Numbered from the stretch's first letter, positions 42,519 through 51,495 are shown. The stretch is DNA of 64,000 bases from Nonomuraea aurantiaca (GCF_020215705.1 NZ_JAIWNB010000016.1:207605-271604); one strand, 5' to 3'. Notes: generated by a model from the sequence alone, not told the origin. A program made the numbers and translations.

Positions 42519-43166
42519 GCGGGCCAGTAATAGCGCAGCCGTTGTTTCCTGACCGTTTCTGTGAGGATGGTCGCCGATCAATGCTCATGAGCAGGTCGAT
42601 GAGCAGCCGCACGACGTAGGCCGGGATGCCGCCGGTGACGGCCCAGTGGAGCCGCTGGGAGATGGACGATCCGCCCCGGGAGGACGGCGGCGTGCGATTG
42701 CACCACTTCCGTCTCACCCTTGCCTCGAGTTGCCGACCGGCCGCTGACGTCGCGATGCTCCGGCTTGCACAGCCGGGGCATCAGGCCCCCTTCGAGGGCC
42801 GCCATGTTCTCCCTACGGGTGATCTTCGGCTGGCTACTGCCAACTTCGATGACGCAAAAGGCAGTGACAGTGCAGCGGCACAACTACGCGATCCGGCCGC
42901 CGGCGACCACATGGACAACCCCATCCCGGCCGCCCTGGCGATCGCCAGCCGCATCACCGACGTCACGATCACTCCGCAGCACCTTCGCCGCACCCGTCCT
43001 GGGGCAGCTATACCCGGGGCCTACTTCTGGTGCCGAGCTCGGCGGCCCTGTTGACCAGCGAAGCAGCCGCGGTCGGGCTCGTGGCTGACCATCCGGTTTG
43101 GTGGTCATTTCCACACCTGGAGTGATACCCCCTGCTGCCAGGCGACCGCTACCGGTTTCCTCGAAG
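42519..43166. other. Region of degraded sequence
   Basis: No intact gene is present. On the minus strand, 42717 down to ~42570 reads SISQRLHWAVTGGIPAYVVR then LLIDLLMSIDR, which looks like a fragment of an ATPase or transposition helper, but the family is unsure. The repeat block 42820-42857 (core TACTGCCAACTTCGATGACG) lies within it. The stretch 42860-43166 shows nothing I can support. Confidence 0.4.
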
Positions 43167-43559
43167 TCAGGGGCTGGAGCAGCCGACCCCGGCGGGCGCG
43201 GTGGCGCTGTCGCCTCCGGCGACGTATCCGAACGTCGTGGTGCCGCCGGCCGTGAGGACGCCGTTGTAGGAGGCGTTACGCACGTCGCCGCTGGTGCCAG
43301 TGGCGACGCCGTCCCACAGGTTGCCGACAGCCTGCCCGGCAGCCAGGGTCATGCGCACCGTCCACCCGTTCAGCGGCGTCGACCCGTTGTTGCGTACGGT
43401 CACCTCCGCCTGGAAGCCGCCGCTCCAGGTGCTGACCGTCCGGTAGGTCGCGGTGCAGGCGCCGGCCTGCCCCGGAGGCGTCGGAGATGGCGTGGGGGTC
43501 GGGTGGGGGTTCCCTCCAAGCTGCCGGGAACCGGTCTCCGTTCCCTTCTCAGCGACCAA
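43167..43559 (-). pseudogene. Orphan CBM2 cellulose-binding module
   Basis: The minus-strand frame holds a Pro/Thr linker (PHPTPTPSPTPPGQ) followed by a complete family 2 carbohydrate-binding module of about 95 residues: ACTATYRTVSTWSGGFQAEV, NNGSTPLNGWTVRMTL, YNGVLTAGGTTTFGYVAGG, and the closing Cys. No signal peptide or catalytic domain precedes it, and the frame opens with an unrelated leader. It is therefore the 3' end of a lost secreted glycanase. Two surface Trp residues typical of crystalline cellulose binding are present. Confidence 0.8.
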
Positions 43560-43948
43560 TGCGTGCCGATGCGCTCAACGAGATCAGGATGAAGTTCACG
43601 ACACGGCCCGAATTATGTGAGCGTTAACAATGGCCGTGGTCTCCGAAGGTCGGCTCCCATTCGCGTGCGGTTTCGCGTGCACGCGGAGTGAACCCTGACA
43701 TGTGCGGATGCGTCAATGCACTTCACCGTCGGCCCAATTCTCGGTTCGCCGTTCCGACGCTCTCACCTGGTCGTGGAACGCGGCCCACCTCTGGACGGAG
43801 GATGAAAATTTCACGCCGATCGCCTATGAGGAGAGCTCGAAACTTTCGGGCTGGGCCGGCCCCTGTGACCTCCGAGGTCCGCTCCCTATATGGCCTTGGA
43901 AAGGACAGGATGAATACCGGGGGAGAATCGAAATATTTCCAATCGCTA
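43560..43948. other. Upstream part of the long leader region of the esterase gene
   Basis: No gene is supported. Together with 43978-44257 it forms a ~700-bp gap. A second fragment resembling a CBM2 linker (PAAGGTATTPTLACTAT) is readable at ~44145-44200 in a plus-strand frame just upstream of the esterase, and ends in a TGA. It may be a relic of a duplicated binding module. Confidence 0.4.
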
Positions 43949-43977
43949 TTGACACCTTTCGGAGCGCTTTCCACACT
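43949..43977 (+). promoter_or_regulatory. Probable esterase promoter with operator-like spacer
   Basis: TTGACA (43949-43954), a 17-bp spacer and CACACT (43972-43977) form a promoter whose spacer contains GGAGCGCTTTCC. That matches 11 of the last 12 bases of the perfect palindrome in the pectate lyase promoter (18039-18052), at the same place between -35 and -10. The transcript would have a leader of about 275 bases. Confidence 0.5.
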
Positions 43978-44257
43978 GGACTCCGGGCGGGCCCTCGGCC
44001 TCCGCTCCAACGGTGATGAACACACAGTCCGTCGGTTTCTCGCAGATTCGAGGCTTTCTGCGGATGTCCATAACAGTGGCGTTCATATTCTCAGCGCCGC
44101 GAACGCCTACGCGGGCGCGCAATCGCCATCCGCTGCCGTCACCTCTGCCCGCCGCCGGTGGCACCGCCACCACTCCGACGCTCGCCTGCACCGCCACCTG
44201 ACCGGCCAAAGCCCGGGCGACGACAAGCACTCGCGACCGCGCTCGAAAGGACATCAT

Positions 44258-45814
44258 ATGAAACGAAGGCTCAGAGCCATCCTGGCGGCGATCGCCCTCT
44301 CGCTGGTCGCCGCAGGCTTACTCTCAGTGAACGGGCCCGCCAACGCGGCCTCGCTGACCCAGGTGACCAACTTCGGCACCAATCCCACGAACCTCAACAT
44401 GTTCATCTACGTGCCGGACAAGGTCGCGGCACGGCCGGCCCTGCTGGTCCTGGTCCACTACTGCGGCGGTACGGCCGGCGGGATCTTCAACGGCAACGGG
44501 CACGACTTCGTCACCGCGGCCGACCGGTACGGATACATCATGGTGCTGCCCGAAGCCACCCGCTCCGAGAAGTGTTTCGATGTGTCCACGGCGGCCGCGC
44601 TGCGGCGCAACGGGGGCGGCGACTCGACCGGAATCATGTCGATGGTCGCGTACGCCCGCCAGCGTTACAACGTCGACCCCGGGCGAATCGTAGTCAGCGG
44701 CTACTCCTCCGGCGCGATGATGACCAACGTCCTGGCCGCCCAATACCCCGATGTGTTCGCCGCCGGCTCGGCGTTCTCCGGCGTACCGGCCGGGTGTTTC
44801 GCCACCACCAACGGCTCGCTGTGGAACAGCCAGTGCTCCGGCGGGACCCTGATCAAAACCGCGCAGCAGTGGGGCGACCAGGCCCGCGCCATGTTCCCCG
44901 GCTACACCGGAAGCTATCCGCGGATGCAACTGTGGCACGGCACCACCGACACCACGCTCGCCTATCCCAACTTCGGGGAAGAGATCAAGCAGTGGACCAA
45001 TCTGCACGGGTTGGGCCAGACCCCGGGCTTCACCGACCACCCGCAGTCGAGCTGGACGCGGACCCGGTACGGCACCATCGGCACCCAGGCCACCATCGAG
45101 GGAATCAGCATCGCCGGTGTCGGTCACCAACTGCCGATGGCCGGTCAGGTCGCCTACGCCATCTCGTTCCTCGGCCTCGATCGAGGCACCGACAGCACGC
45201 CTCCGACGGCGCCGGCGAACCTGACCGCCTCGGCGGTCGGCGCCACCGGCGCCAACCTGTCGTGGACGGCCTCCACCGACAGCGGCGGCTCAGGCCTGGC
45301 CGGGTATGACATCCTGCGCGCCCCCGGCGCCACCGGCGGCACGTTCACCCAGGTCGGCACCGCCGCCGGGACGACGTTCACCGACACCGGGCTGACCGCC
45401 GCCACCACCTACCGCTACCAGGTCAGATCCCGCAACGCGGCCGGGGACGTCTCCGCACCGTCCAACACCGTCCAGGTCACCACCGAAGGTGGCACCACCA
45501 CCGGCGCCTGCACCGCGGTGCCCACGGTCCAGACACAATGGGCCACGGGGTACGTGATCCAGCCGGTGACCGTCACCAACACCAGTACCAGCACGATCAC
45601 CAGCTGGGCCGTGACCTTCACCCTCCCGGCCGGGCACACCCTGACCGGATCGTGGAACGCCACCGTCACCACCAGCGGCCAGACCATGACCGCCAAGAGC
45701 ATCGGCTACAACGGCATCCTGGCACCCGGAGCCACCACCACCTTCGGCTTGCAGGCCGGCCGACCCAACGGCGACGCCGCACTCCCGTCCGGCTACACCT
45801 GCACCACGCCCTGA
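44258..45814 (+). CDS. Secreted CE1/PHB-depolymerase-type esterase with Fn3 and CBM2
   Basis: A 518-residue modular enzyme. The signal peptide is about 1-30 (LRAILAAIALSLVAAGLLSV). The esterase domain (about 32-310) has the nucleophile in VSGYSSGAMMTNVLA, the acid in LWHGTTDTTLAY and the base in AGVGHQLPMAG. A fibronectin type III linker domain (about 315-405, PPTAPANLTASAVGATGANL) and a C-terminal CBM2 (about 415-518, ending YTCTTP) follow. This layout fits acetylxylan or feruloyl esterases that deacylate xylan on cellulose-rich walls. PHB depolymerase activity is the alternative for the same fold. ATG 44258 is preceded by AAAGGA seven bases upstream. Confidence 0.93.
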   Translation: MKRRLRAILAAIALSLVAAGLLSVNGPANAASLTQVTNFGTNPTNLNMFIYVPDKVAARPALLVLVHYCGGTAGGIFNGNGHDFVTAADRYGYIMVLPEATRSEKCFDVSTAAALRRNGGGDSTGIMSMVAYARQRYNVDPGRIVVSGYSSGAMMTNVLAAQYPDVFAAGSAFSGVPAGCFATTNGSLWNSQCSGGTLIKTAQQWGDQARAMFPGYTGSYPRMQLWHGTTDTTLAYPNFGEEIKQWTNLHGLGQTPGFTDHPQSSWTRTRYGTIGTQATIEGISIAGVGHQLPMAGQVAYAISFLGLDRGTDSTPPTAPANLTASAVGATGANLSWTASTDSGGSGLAGYDILRAPGATGGTFTQVGTAAGTTFTDTGLTAATTYRYQVRSRNAAGDVSAPSNTVQVTTEGGTTTGACTAVPTVQTQWATGYVIQPVTVTNTSTSTITSWAVTFTLPAGHTLTGSWNATVTTSGQTMTAKSIGYNGILAPGATTTFGLQAGRPNGDAALPSGYTCTTP

Positions 45815-45825
45815 CCCGCCCGCGA

Positions 45826-45855
45826 CGGGTACGGCTCCGGCGCGAGCCGTACCCG
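45826..45855 (+). terminator. Terminator hairpin of the esterase gene
   Basis: CGGGTACGGCT and AGCCGTACCCG form an 11-bp perfect stem with an 8-base loop, 11 bp after the esterase stop. There is no T-run, as is usual in high-GC actinomycetes. The remaining 45856-46158 holds no gene I can support. Confidence 0.7.
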
Positions 45856-46158
45856 CTCGGCCCGTTGCCACTGTCCAGCCCGGTGCAGGCCACGGCGGCG
45901 AGCAGCGGCGCAGGGGCACGGCTGATCGACGGGCGCGGTGCCGAGGCACGCGATCCGCCGGCCCGGGACAAGGCCGGCATTTCTCTCCGGCACTTCCTGC
46001 CGCACACCGCCTCTGACACCTCGCGCACCGCATCGAGACCGACCCCATCGAGACCGGGCGCTCGGCAGTGGCGGCTGGAGCACCTTCCGCAGTATCAGAA
46101 AGCCCTTCCCTGGCCGCGGCGCGAAGCGCAGGTAGCCGACACCTCCGCTCTCCTTTAA

Positions 46159-46184
46159 AACTGTACCGGTTGGCCGGTATAGTT
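46159..46184. promoter_or_regulatory. Near-perfect 26-bp TetR operator over a leaderless promoter
   Basis: AACTGTACCGG and CCGGTATAGTT are 11-bp arms around TTGG, with a single mismatch. TATAGT (46178-46183) inside the right arm is a good -10 element. The GTG start at 46191 lies at the expected first transcribed base, so the mRNA should be leaderless and directly repressed. Confidence 0.75.
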
Positions 46185-46190
46185 TCCTTC

Positions 46191-46742
46191 GTGCCACGTC
46201 CCAGTTCGAAAGAGCGGCTGCTCGACGCCGCAGCCGAGGTACTGCTGTCCAAGGGGGCCGAGGCCTTGACCCTGGAAGCGGTGGCCCGGCAGGCAGGCGT
46301 GTCCAAGGGCGGCTTGTTCTACCACTTCCCCACCAAGCAGGCGCTGGTCGCCGGCATGGTCGACCGCCTGACCAACGCCTTCGACCAAGCGCTGGCCGAG
46401 GTGGGTGCCGAGCCGGGCGACTTCCTGCGCGCTTACCTGAACGCGACGATCCCCGAACACCACACCGCGACCAACGCGCCGGCCGACCAGGTGACCGCCG
46501 CGCTGCTGGCCGCGGTGATCGTGGACCCGGCGGGCCTGGCGCCGCTGAGAGAGCGGTTCGCCGCCTGGCAGGCCAGATTGACCGACGACGGCATCGATCC
46601 GGCCGCGGCGACGGCGGTACGGCTGGCCATCGACGGCTGGTGGGCGGCCAGGCTTCTCGGGCTCGGCGAACCGGACGCGGCACTGCACGAACACACCAGG
46701 CGCTACCTGATGGAGGCGATCGACCGTGCTACGCGCCACTAA
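46191..46742 (+). CDS. TetR-family regulator (leaderless start)
   Basis: A 183-residue TetR repressor. The helix-turn-helix lies at about 6-52 (SKERLLDAAAEVLLSKGAEA, then ARQAGVSKGGLFYHFPTKQA). The C-terminal domain contains AAVIVDPAGLAPLRERFAAW and LAIDGWWAARLLGLGEP. It overlaps the following DUF5360-type gene by 17 bp and is autoregulated through the palindrome at 46159-46184. This TetR/DUF5360 pairing is seen in several actinomycetes and bacilli. Confidence 0.92.
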   Translation: MPRPSSKERLLDAAAEVLLSKGAEALTLEAVARQAGVSKGGLFYHFPTKQALVAGMVDRLTNAFDQALAEVGAEPGDFLRAYLNATIPEHHTATNAPADQVTAALLAAVIVDPAGLAPLRERFAAWQARLTDDGIDPAAATAVRLAIDGWWAARLLGLGEPDAALHEHTRRYLMEAIDRATRH

Positions 46743-47130
46743 AGCGTTGATGCTATTCACGGATCTGGCGTTCGTCGGCTACTTCACCGTCACCGGGCTG
46801 GGGGCGATCCCGCCCGCATGGGCGTTCGCCGACTACACCAACCCGGTGATGGCCGACTGGAACTGGTCGTTTCTCTGGATCGACCTGCTGGCCAGCGCCA
46901 CCGGCCTGGCCAGCCTGTACCTCCTCCGCCGAGGCTCGCGGTCGGGTCCAGGCCTGATGCTGGTCTCGCTCGTGCTCACCATGGCGTCCGGCTTGATGGC
47001 GATCGCGTTCTGGACCCTGCGCGGCGACTTCTCCCTGACCTGGTGGCTGCCGAACCTCTACCTCATGCTCTTCCCGATCCCCGCGATCGTCTGCCTGACG
47101 CAGCCGCGACCACAAGTCACCGCCTCATGA
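46726..47130 (+). CDS. DUF5360-like four-helix membrane protein
   Basis: A 134-residue membrane protein with four helices (LMLFTDLAFVGYFTVTGLGA; WSFLWIDLLASATGLASLYL; LMLVSLVLTMASGLMAIAFW; LYLMLFPIPAIVCL). Conserved polar spots are FADYTNPVMADWNWSF and DFSLTWWLPN. It fits the DUF5360/YvaD group of unknown function, which is usually encoded with a TetR. GTG 46726 overlaps the TetR end. The gene may export or sense a membrane-active compound; this is only a guess from the pairing. Confidence 0.8.
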   Translation: MLRATKALMLFTDLAFVGYFTVTGLGAIPPAWAFADYTNPVMADWNWSFLWIDLLASATGLASLYLLRRGSRSGPGLMLVSLVLTMASGLMAIAFWTLRGDFSLTWWLPNLYLMLFPIPAIVCLTQPRPQVTAS

Positions 47131-47248
47131 GGGACGGCAACGGCCCGATACCGGAACGGCTCGGGGCCTGCTTCGTCACCCTGCTCGGCTTTCCGCCGTG
47201 AAGCGCCCGTGCGCGCCGAGGTCCCCCAGCCGGTCGAGCGCGGCCAGC

Positions 47249-47287
47249 CGGATCGTCCCCGGCCGCCGGGCGGCCGGGGACGATCCG
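47249..47287. terminator. 39-bp almost perfect palindrome, probable terminator
   Basis: CGGATCGTCCCCGGCCGCC (47249-47267) and its exact complement (47269-47287) form a 19-bp stem around a single base. It lies 118 bp after the DUF5360 stop. It is far longer than most operators and probably ends transcription. A C/G-homopolymer-rich tract follows (to ~47335). The rest, up to 47760, contains no gene I can support. Confidence 0.65.
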
Positions 47288-47760
47288 CGCCCCGCGCCCC
47301 GCCCCGGCCCCCCCCGCGGCCCCCCGCGGTGTCCCGGCCGCCAGCAGCATCCAGTCGGCCTGCGCCAACCAGCCCTTCGCTCGGACCCTATGGCCTGCGA
47401 GGCGATCGAGCCGCAGGCCGGCGACCCACCGATACGTCTCGCTGCGGATCAGGGTGAAGGGGCCCGGGCGGGTCCCTCGGCAGTATGGAAGGCGGGACTC
47501 CACTCAGGTAGCGCCCTCGGGGTGAGCAGCGCGCGCGATGGACGTGGGACGGCGGCGTGCTCAGGAACCGGGGCGCTTCTGGGCGGTCATGGAGATCGAG
47601 GTGACGGATTCCGCCTCCGGCTCCGATCGTGGTCAGCCTGGAGTAGTACCGGGGTGCGACTGCGGTCGCAGGCAGAGATCATCACGAGTGGGGACGGGGA
47701 CGGCCGCCCGTGCCGCCAGGATGGAGATCGTTCCACGACCTCCCCCAAAGGAAAAGACGC

Positions 47761-48569
47761 ATGTCGCCGATGAACGGCAAACGCATGGCGGTCGCCACGC
47801 TCGTCGCCGCGGGCCTGTTGTCGCCCGGCCAGGCAAGCGCGCAGGCGCGGCACGAGGAGCCCGCCGGAGTACGGCAGGCGCTCGACGCGACCGTAGCCGC
47901 CGGCGCCCCCGGCGTCCTGGTCCGGATCGACGACGACCGCGGGACCTGGATCGGTACCAGCGGGACCGCCGACCTGGACACCCGGAAGCCCATGCCGCGC
48001 GAGGCCCGGTTCCGCGTCGCCAGCCTGACCAAGAGCATGGTCGCGGCAACCGTCCTGCAACTGGTCCAGGAGGGCAGACTGAGTCTGGACGAGCCGATCG
48101 GCAAGCGGCTACCCGGCCAGATCGACGGCGGCGACCAGATCACCGTGCGAGAGCTGCTGAACCACACCGGCGGACTGCTCGTGGAGAAGGTGACCGGCCA
48201 TGAGCTGAGCACCGAGCTCGACCGCAGGATCTTCCGTCCGGCCGGGATGACGCGCTCCTACCTGCCCAAGACCTGGGACGGCATCCGCGGCCCACACGCC
48301 ACCGGCTACCACCTGCCCACGGGCGCCGACCCCGGCCGGCCGGGCAGGTGGGACTCACCTGCGGAGAGATATGGGGCGCGACCGGCTCGATCCCCGGCTA
48401 CCAGACCTTCAGTTTCGCCGACACCACGGGCAAGCGCCGGATGACGCTGTCGGTCAACGTGCAGCGCAACGATCCGGCGGTCGCCCACATGCTGCTGGCC
48501 GCCGTCGACGCGCTCAACCGCTACTTCTGCGGTGAGCCCTGCAAACTGCCGGATGGGGTGCCTGCGTGA
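47761..48569 (+). pseudogene. Decayed beta-lactamase-family serine hydrolase
   Basis: The start is intact: AAAGGA before ATG 47761, then a signal peptide (MAVATLVAAGLLSPGQASAQ). The SxxK motif is present in FRVASLTKSMVAATVLQLV. The region LLNHTGGLLVEKVTGHELST then runs directly from the first loop to the far side of the domain. About 50 residues that normally carry the YxN motif are therefore missing. After TGYHLPTGAD (~48325) the frame breaks, more sequence is missing, and the end resumes in another frame as LTCGEIWGATGSIPGYQTFS to the TGA at 48567. The HxG-like final motif is GATGS. The product cannot be an active D-Ala-D-Ala carboxypeptidase or esterase. Confidence 0.8.
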
Positions 48570-48710
48570 GGATCGGCCTCAGCGGCGTCCGAGGACCTGG
48601 ACGCTCGCGTTGAGGCACTCGCGCCGATCCAAGCCCCCGCCACCACGGACCGTGCTGCCAGCAAAGCAGCCACTGGTCCGCCTGGCGGTCTATCTGGGCA
48701 CCCGGAAATG

Positions 48711-49244
48711 CTACCCACCGGTACTGACGTCCAACTCTGGTGGACCTGGCCGCTGTGCCCCCGGGCAGCTCCGGGGGCCGACGCCCTGCTCAGCACCGGC
48801 TACCGTGACCTGGGTAGGACTTTCCGGCGCCGTGGCGATGACCGTGCACGCGATCTGCTCGACGGCCAGTGTGGACAGCTCGCGGGCCGGAGTGGACAGG
48901 GTCACCGCCAAGTGGCCGGACCGGCGGCCCCGCGGGGGGGTTACCGCGAACGGGCCGGCTTCGCGCGGGACGTCGGTGGTGAATCCGTGCGCCTGTTCGC
49001 TCGCGGTGGGTCCGTCTGCCAGGAGCGCGAGCGCGTCCGCTGGGGGCAGTGGAGGACCGGGCCGCGTCACCATGCCGAGTCGGCCGTTCTTCACCAGGTA
49101 GATGGTGATCGTGGCTAGTCTGACGGGTCCGCTCGGCGGGTCGCCGGCGGGGATGGCGTCGCTGGGTTGCACGCCGCAGCCGGCCACGGCGATGAGGGAT
49201 ACGAGGCCCGCGGCGAGCATGCGGCGGGCGAGCCCGGTCCTCAC
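48711..49244 (-). CDS. GerMN-domain lipoprotein
   Basis: A 177-residue exported lipoprotein with lipobox LIAVAGC (Cys about 23). One GerMN-like domain follows (RLATITIYLVKNGRLGMVTR, DALALLADGPTASEQAHGF, VTLSTPARELSTLAVEQIAC). It is translated from a GTG overlapping the stop of the sensor kinase (GTGA). The order regulator, sensor, GerMN lipoprotein copies the MtrA-MtrB-LpqB arrangement, but this lipoprotein lacks the LpqB propeller. It could bind the sensor outside the membrane and tune it, as CseA or LpqB are thought to do. The function is inferred. Confidence 0.85.
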   Translation of the reverse strand: MRTGLARRMLAAGLVSLIAVAGCGVQPSDAIPAGDPPSGPVRLATITIYLVKNGRLGMVTRPGPPLPPADALALLADGPTASEQAHGFTTDVPREAGPFAVTPPRGRRSGHLAVTLSTPARELSTLAVEQIACTVIATAPESPTQVTVAGAEQGVGPRSCPGAQRPGPPELDVSTGG

Positions 49245-50719
49245 TCGGGGCCTCCGTCCGGATCGTGTGCCCAGCGCGGCAGGCGCAGTGTGAAGATGGC
49301 GCCGCCGTCCGGGGCGTTGGTGACGGTGAGGTCGCCTTGGTGCAGGCGGGCGTTCTCCCGCGCGATGGCGAGGCCGAGGCCGCTGCCCTCGGACCTGGCC
49401 CTGGTCGCGCTGGCCTTGTAGAACCGGTCGAACACGTGGGGCAGCACCGCTTCGTCCAGCCCGGGTCCGTGGTCGCGGACCTCGAGAGCGATCCAGTGCG
49501 GATCGGCGGAAAGCCGTACCGACACCGGTGGCTCGCCGTGTCGCAGGGCGTTGCCGACCAGGTTCGCGAGGATGACGTCCACTCGGCGCGGGTCCAGCCG
49601 GGCCGTCACCCCGGCGGGGAGCTCGACGTCGACCGAGTCCGACCAGCCGCGGGTGCGCAGGGTCGCGCGTACCAGCTCGGCCACGTCGACCTCGTTCAGC
49701 GCGAGGGCCGCGACGCCGGAGTCGAACCTGCTGATCTCGATGAGGTCGTTCACCAGCCCTGTGAGGTTGAGCGTCTCCTGGCTGACCAGCCTGGCGGCCC
49801 GGCCGGCCGGCTCGGGCAGTCCGGCCGCCTCCTCGTCGAGGACGTCGGCGACCGCGGCGAGCGCGGCCAGCGGGGTGCGCAGCTCGTGGGACACGTCGGC
49901 CACGAACCGGCGGGCGTCGGCCTCCATCTCGCGCAGCTGCTTGACGTGCCGTTCCAGCTCCGCGGCGGTGTTGTTGAACGTGCGTGCCACCTCGGCCAGC
50001 TCATCGGAGCCGCTGACCGCGATCCTGGTCCGCATCTCGCCCTCGCCCAGCAGGCGCGCCGCCCGGCCGAGCTCGCGCACCGGGCGCAGCACGCCCCGGG
50101 TGGCCAGCAACGCCAGCACGACCGCGAACGCCAGGGCCACCCCGCCGATGAGCCAGGCGGACGTGGCGAGCCCGTCGATGCTGCGCTGTTCGGCGAGCAG
50201 GCTGCGCGCGGCGTAGACCTCGATGCCGGACACCCGCGTCGTCCGGTCCGGCTCGGTGATCAGCAACGGCGCGCCGACGATCAGCCAGGGCACGTCGTCC
50301 TGCCGCACCACGCGTTGCCACGCGATCTCGCCGCGGGCCACCTCCCGCCGCAACTCTGGAGAGACCACCGCGAGATCCAAGGCCAGCACCGTCCCGCCCG
50401 GCTTCCAGCGTCCCGGCGGGGCGACCGGCGAGTGCATCTCGCGGTAGATGGCGACCGCGTACTCCACGCTGTTGTGGTCGGGCACGGCGGAGGCGATGTC
50501 GTCGAGCTCGTCCGGGCCCGGCGCCGGACTCCGCAACGGGTAGAGCGCCTCCAGGCGGCTTCTCATCGTCTGCACCGTCGCATCCTGAGCGCGCTGCAGG
50601 ATTTCGTTGCGGGCCTGAACGTAGATCCCGCCGGCCACGGCCGCCGCGGTGACCACACACAGCAGGGCGAACGCGAACAACAGCCGGGTACGCAACCCCA
50701 GGCTCAGCCGAGGTTCCAC
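49241..50719 (-). CDS. Envelope-type sensor histidine kinase
   Basis: A 492-residue sensor kinase from GTG 50719; GTG 50758 would add 13 residues and overlap the regulator gene by 32 bp. Two membrane helices flank an extracytoplasmic domain of about 150 residues (helices near 10-32 and 180-203). A HAMP domain (VLRPVRELGRAARLLGEGEM) follows. Then come the H-box FVADVSHELRTPLAAL, N-box LANLVGNALRHG, G1 VRDHGPGLD, F-box FDRFYKA and G2 GSGLGLAIA. It is a complete class I kinase paired with the OmpR-type regulator before it. Its proximity to a VanY-like peptidase suggests a cell-wall signal. Confidence 0.93.
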   Translation of the reverse strand: MEPRLSLGLRTRLLFAFALLCVVTAAAVAGGIYVQARNEILQRAQDATVQTMRSRLEALYPLRSPAPGPDELDDIASAVPDHNSVEYAVAIYREMHSPVAPPGRWKPGGTVLALDLAVVSPELRREVARGEIAWQRVVRQDDVPWLIVGAPLLITEPDRTTRVSGIEVYAARSLLAEQRSIDGLATSAWLIGGVALAFAVVLALLATRGVLRPVRELGRAARLLGEGEMRTRIAVSGSDELAEVARTFNNTAAELERHVKQLREMEADARRFVADVSHELRTPLAALAAVADVLDEEAAGLPEPAGRAARLVSQETLNLTGLVNDLIEISRFDSGVAALALNEVDVAELVRATLRTRGWSDSVDVELPAGVTARLDPRRVDVILANLVGNALRHGEPPVSVRLSADPHWIALEVRDHGPGLDEAVLPHVFDRFYKASATRARSEGSGLGLAIARENARLHQGDLTVTNAPDGGAIFTLRLPRWAHDPDGGPE

Positions 50720-50726
50720 CGGCGGC

Positions 50727-51401
50727 TCACACCGGCCCGAACCGGTACCCGAACCCACGCACCGTCTGCACGTAGACGGGCGCCGCCGAGTCGTCCTCGA
50801 TCTTCGCGCGCAACCGCTGCACGCACGCGTCCACGAGACGCGAGTCGCCGAAATACCCCTGCTCCCACACCGACTCCAGCAGCTGCTGGCGGCTGTGCAC
50901 CCGTCCGGGCGTGCCGGAGAGCTCGAGCAGCAGGCGCAGCTCGGTCGGGGCGAGGCTGACCGGCACGCCGCGGTTGGCGACCACCAACCCGGCCCGATCG
51001 ATGGTCAGGTCCCCGTGCCGCTCCAGCTCCGCCTGGTCCCGGCTGATCCGCCGGAGCACCGCGCGAATGCGCGCCTCGAGCACCCTGGGCTGTACCGGCT
51101 TGACCACGTAGTCGTCGGCGCCCGCCTCCAGCCCGGCCACCACGTCGATGTCGTCGCCGCGCGCGGTCAGCATGATGATCGGCACCTCACGGGCGGCCCG
51201 AATGCGGCGGCAGACCTCGAACCCATCCATACCAGGCAACATCAGATCGAGCACGACGACGTCGGGAAGGTCCGTACGCAGCCGCTCCAGCCCCTGCTCG
51301 CCGGACTCCACCGCGCGCACGCGGTGCCCATGCCGGGTCAGGGCCAGCTCAAGGCCCTCCCGCACGGCCGGGTCATCCTCGATCAACAACACTCGCGACA
51401 C
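50727..51401 (-). CDS. OmpR/PhoB-family response regulator
   Basis: A 224-residue regulator starting at GTG 51401. The receiver has the acidic pair in VLLIEDDPAVREG, phospho-acceptor Asp in VVVLDLMLPGMDG, Thr in IIMLTARGDD and Lys in DDYVVKPVQP. The winged-helix output domain contains LAPTELRLLLELSGTPGRVH and DSRLVDACVQRLRAKIEDD, close to CseB-type regulators of cell-envelope stress. Upstream in-frame starts exist, out to 51497, but lack conservation with the fold. The divergent region 51402-51624 contains repeats at about 11-bp spacing, the usual binding pattern for this family. Confidence 0.93.
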   Translation of the reverse strand: MSRVLLIEDDPAVREGLELALTRHGHRVRAVESGEQGLERLRTDLPDVVVLDLMLPGMDGFEVCRRIRAAREVPIIMLTARGDDIDVVAGLEAGADDYVVKPVQPRVLEARIRAVLRRISRDQAELERHGDLTIDRAGLVVANRGVPVSLAPTELRLLLELSGTPGRVHSRQQLLESVWEQGYFGDSRLVDACVQRLRAKIEDDSAAPVYVQTVRGFGYRFGPV

Positions 51402-51495
51402 GCCGCCGAGTTTCACCGCACGCTCCGTAACTCGCCCGCCGGTCAACACCATCCACTGTCGACCAGCCGTGTCCCCGCCTCGTCCGCGCCGTGTC

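Noticed and set aside
47117..47760. Open frames between the DUF5360 gene and the serine hydrolase
   Set aside because: They are Pro/Arg/Ala-rich products of a C/G-rich tract and a hairpin, without ribosome sites or recognisable domains.
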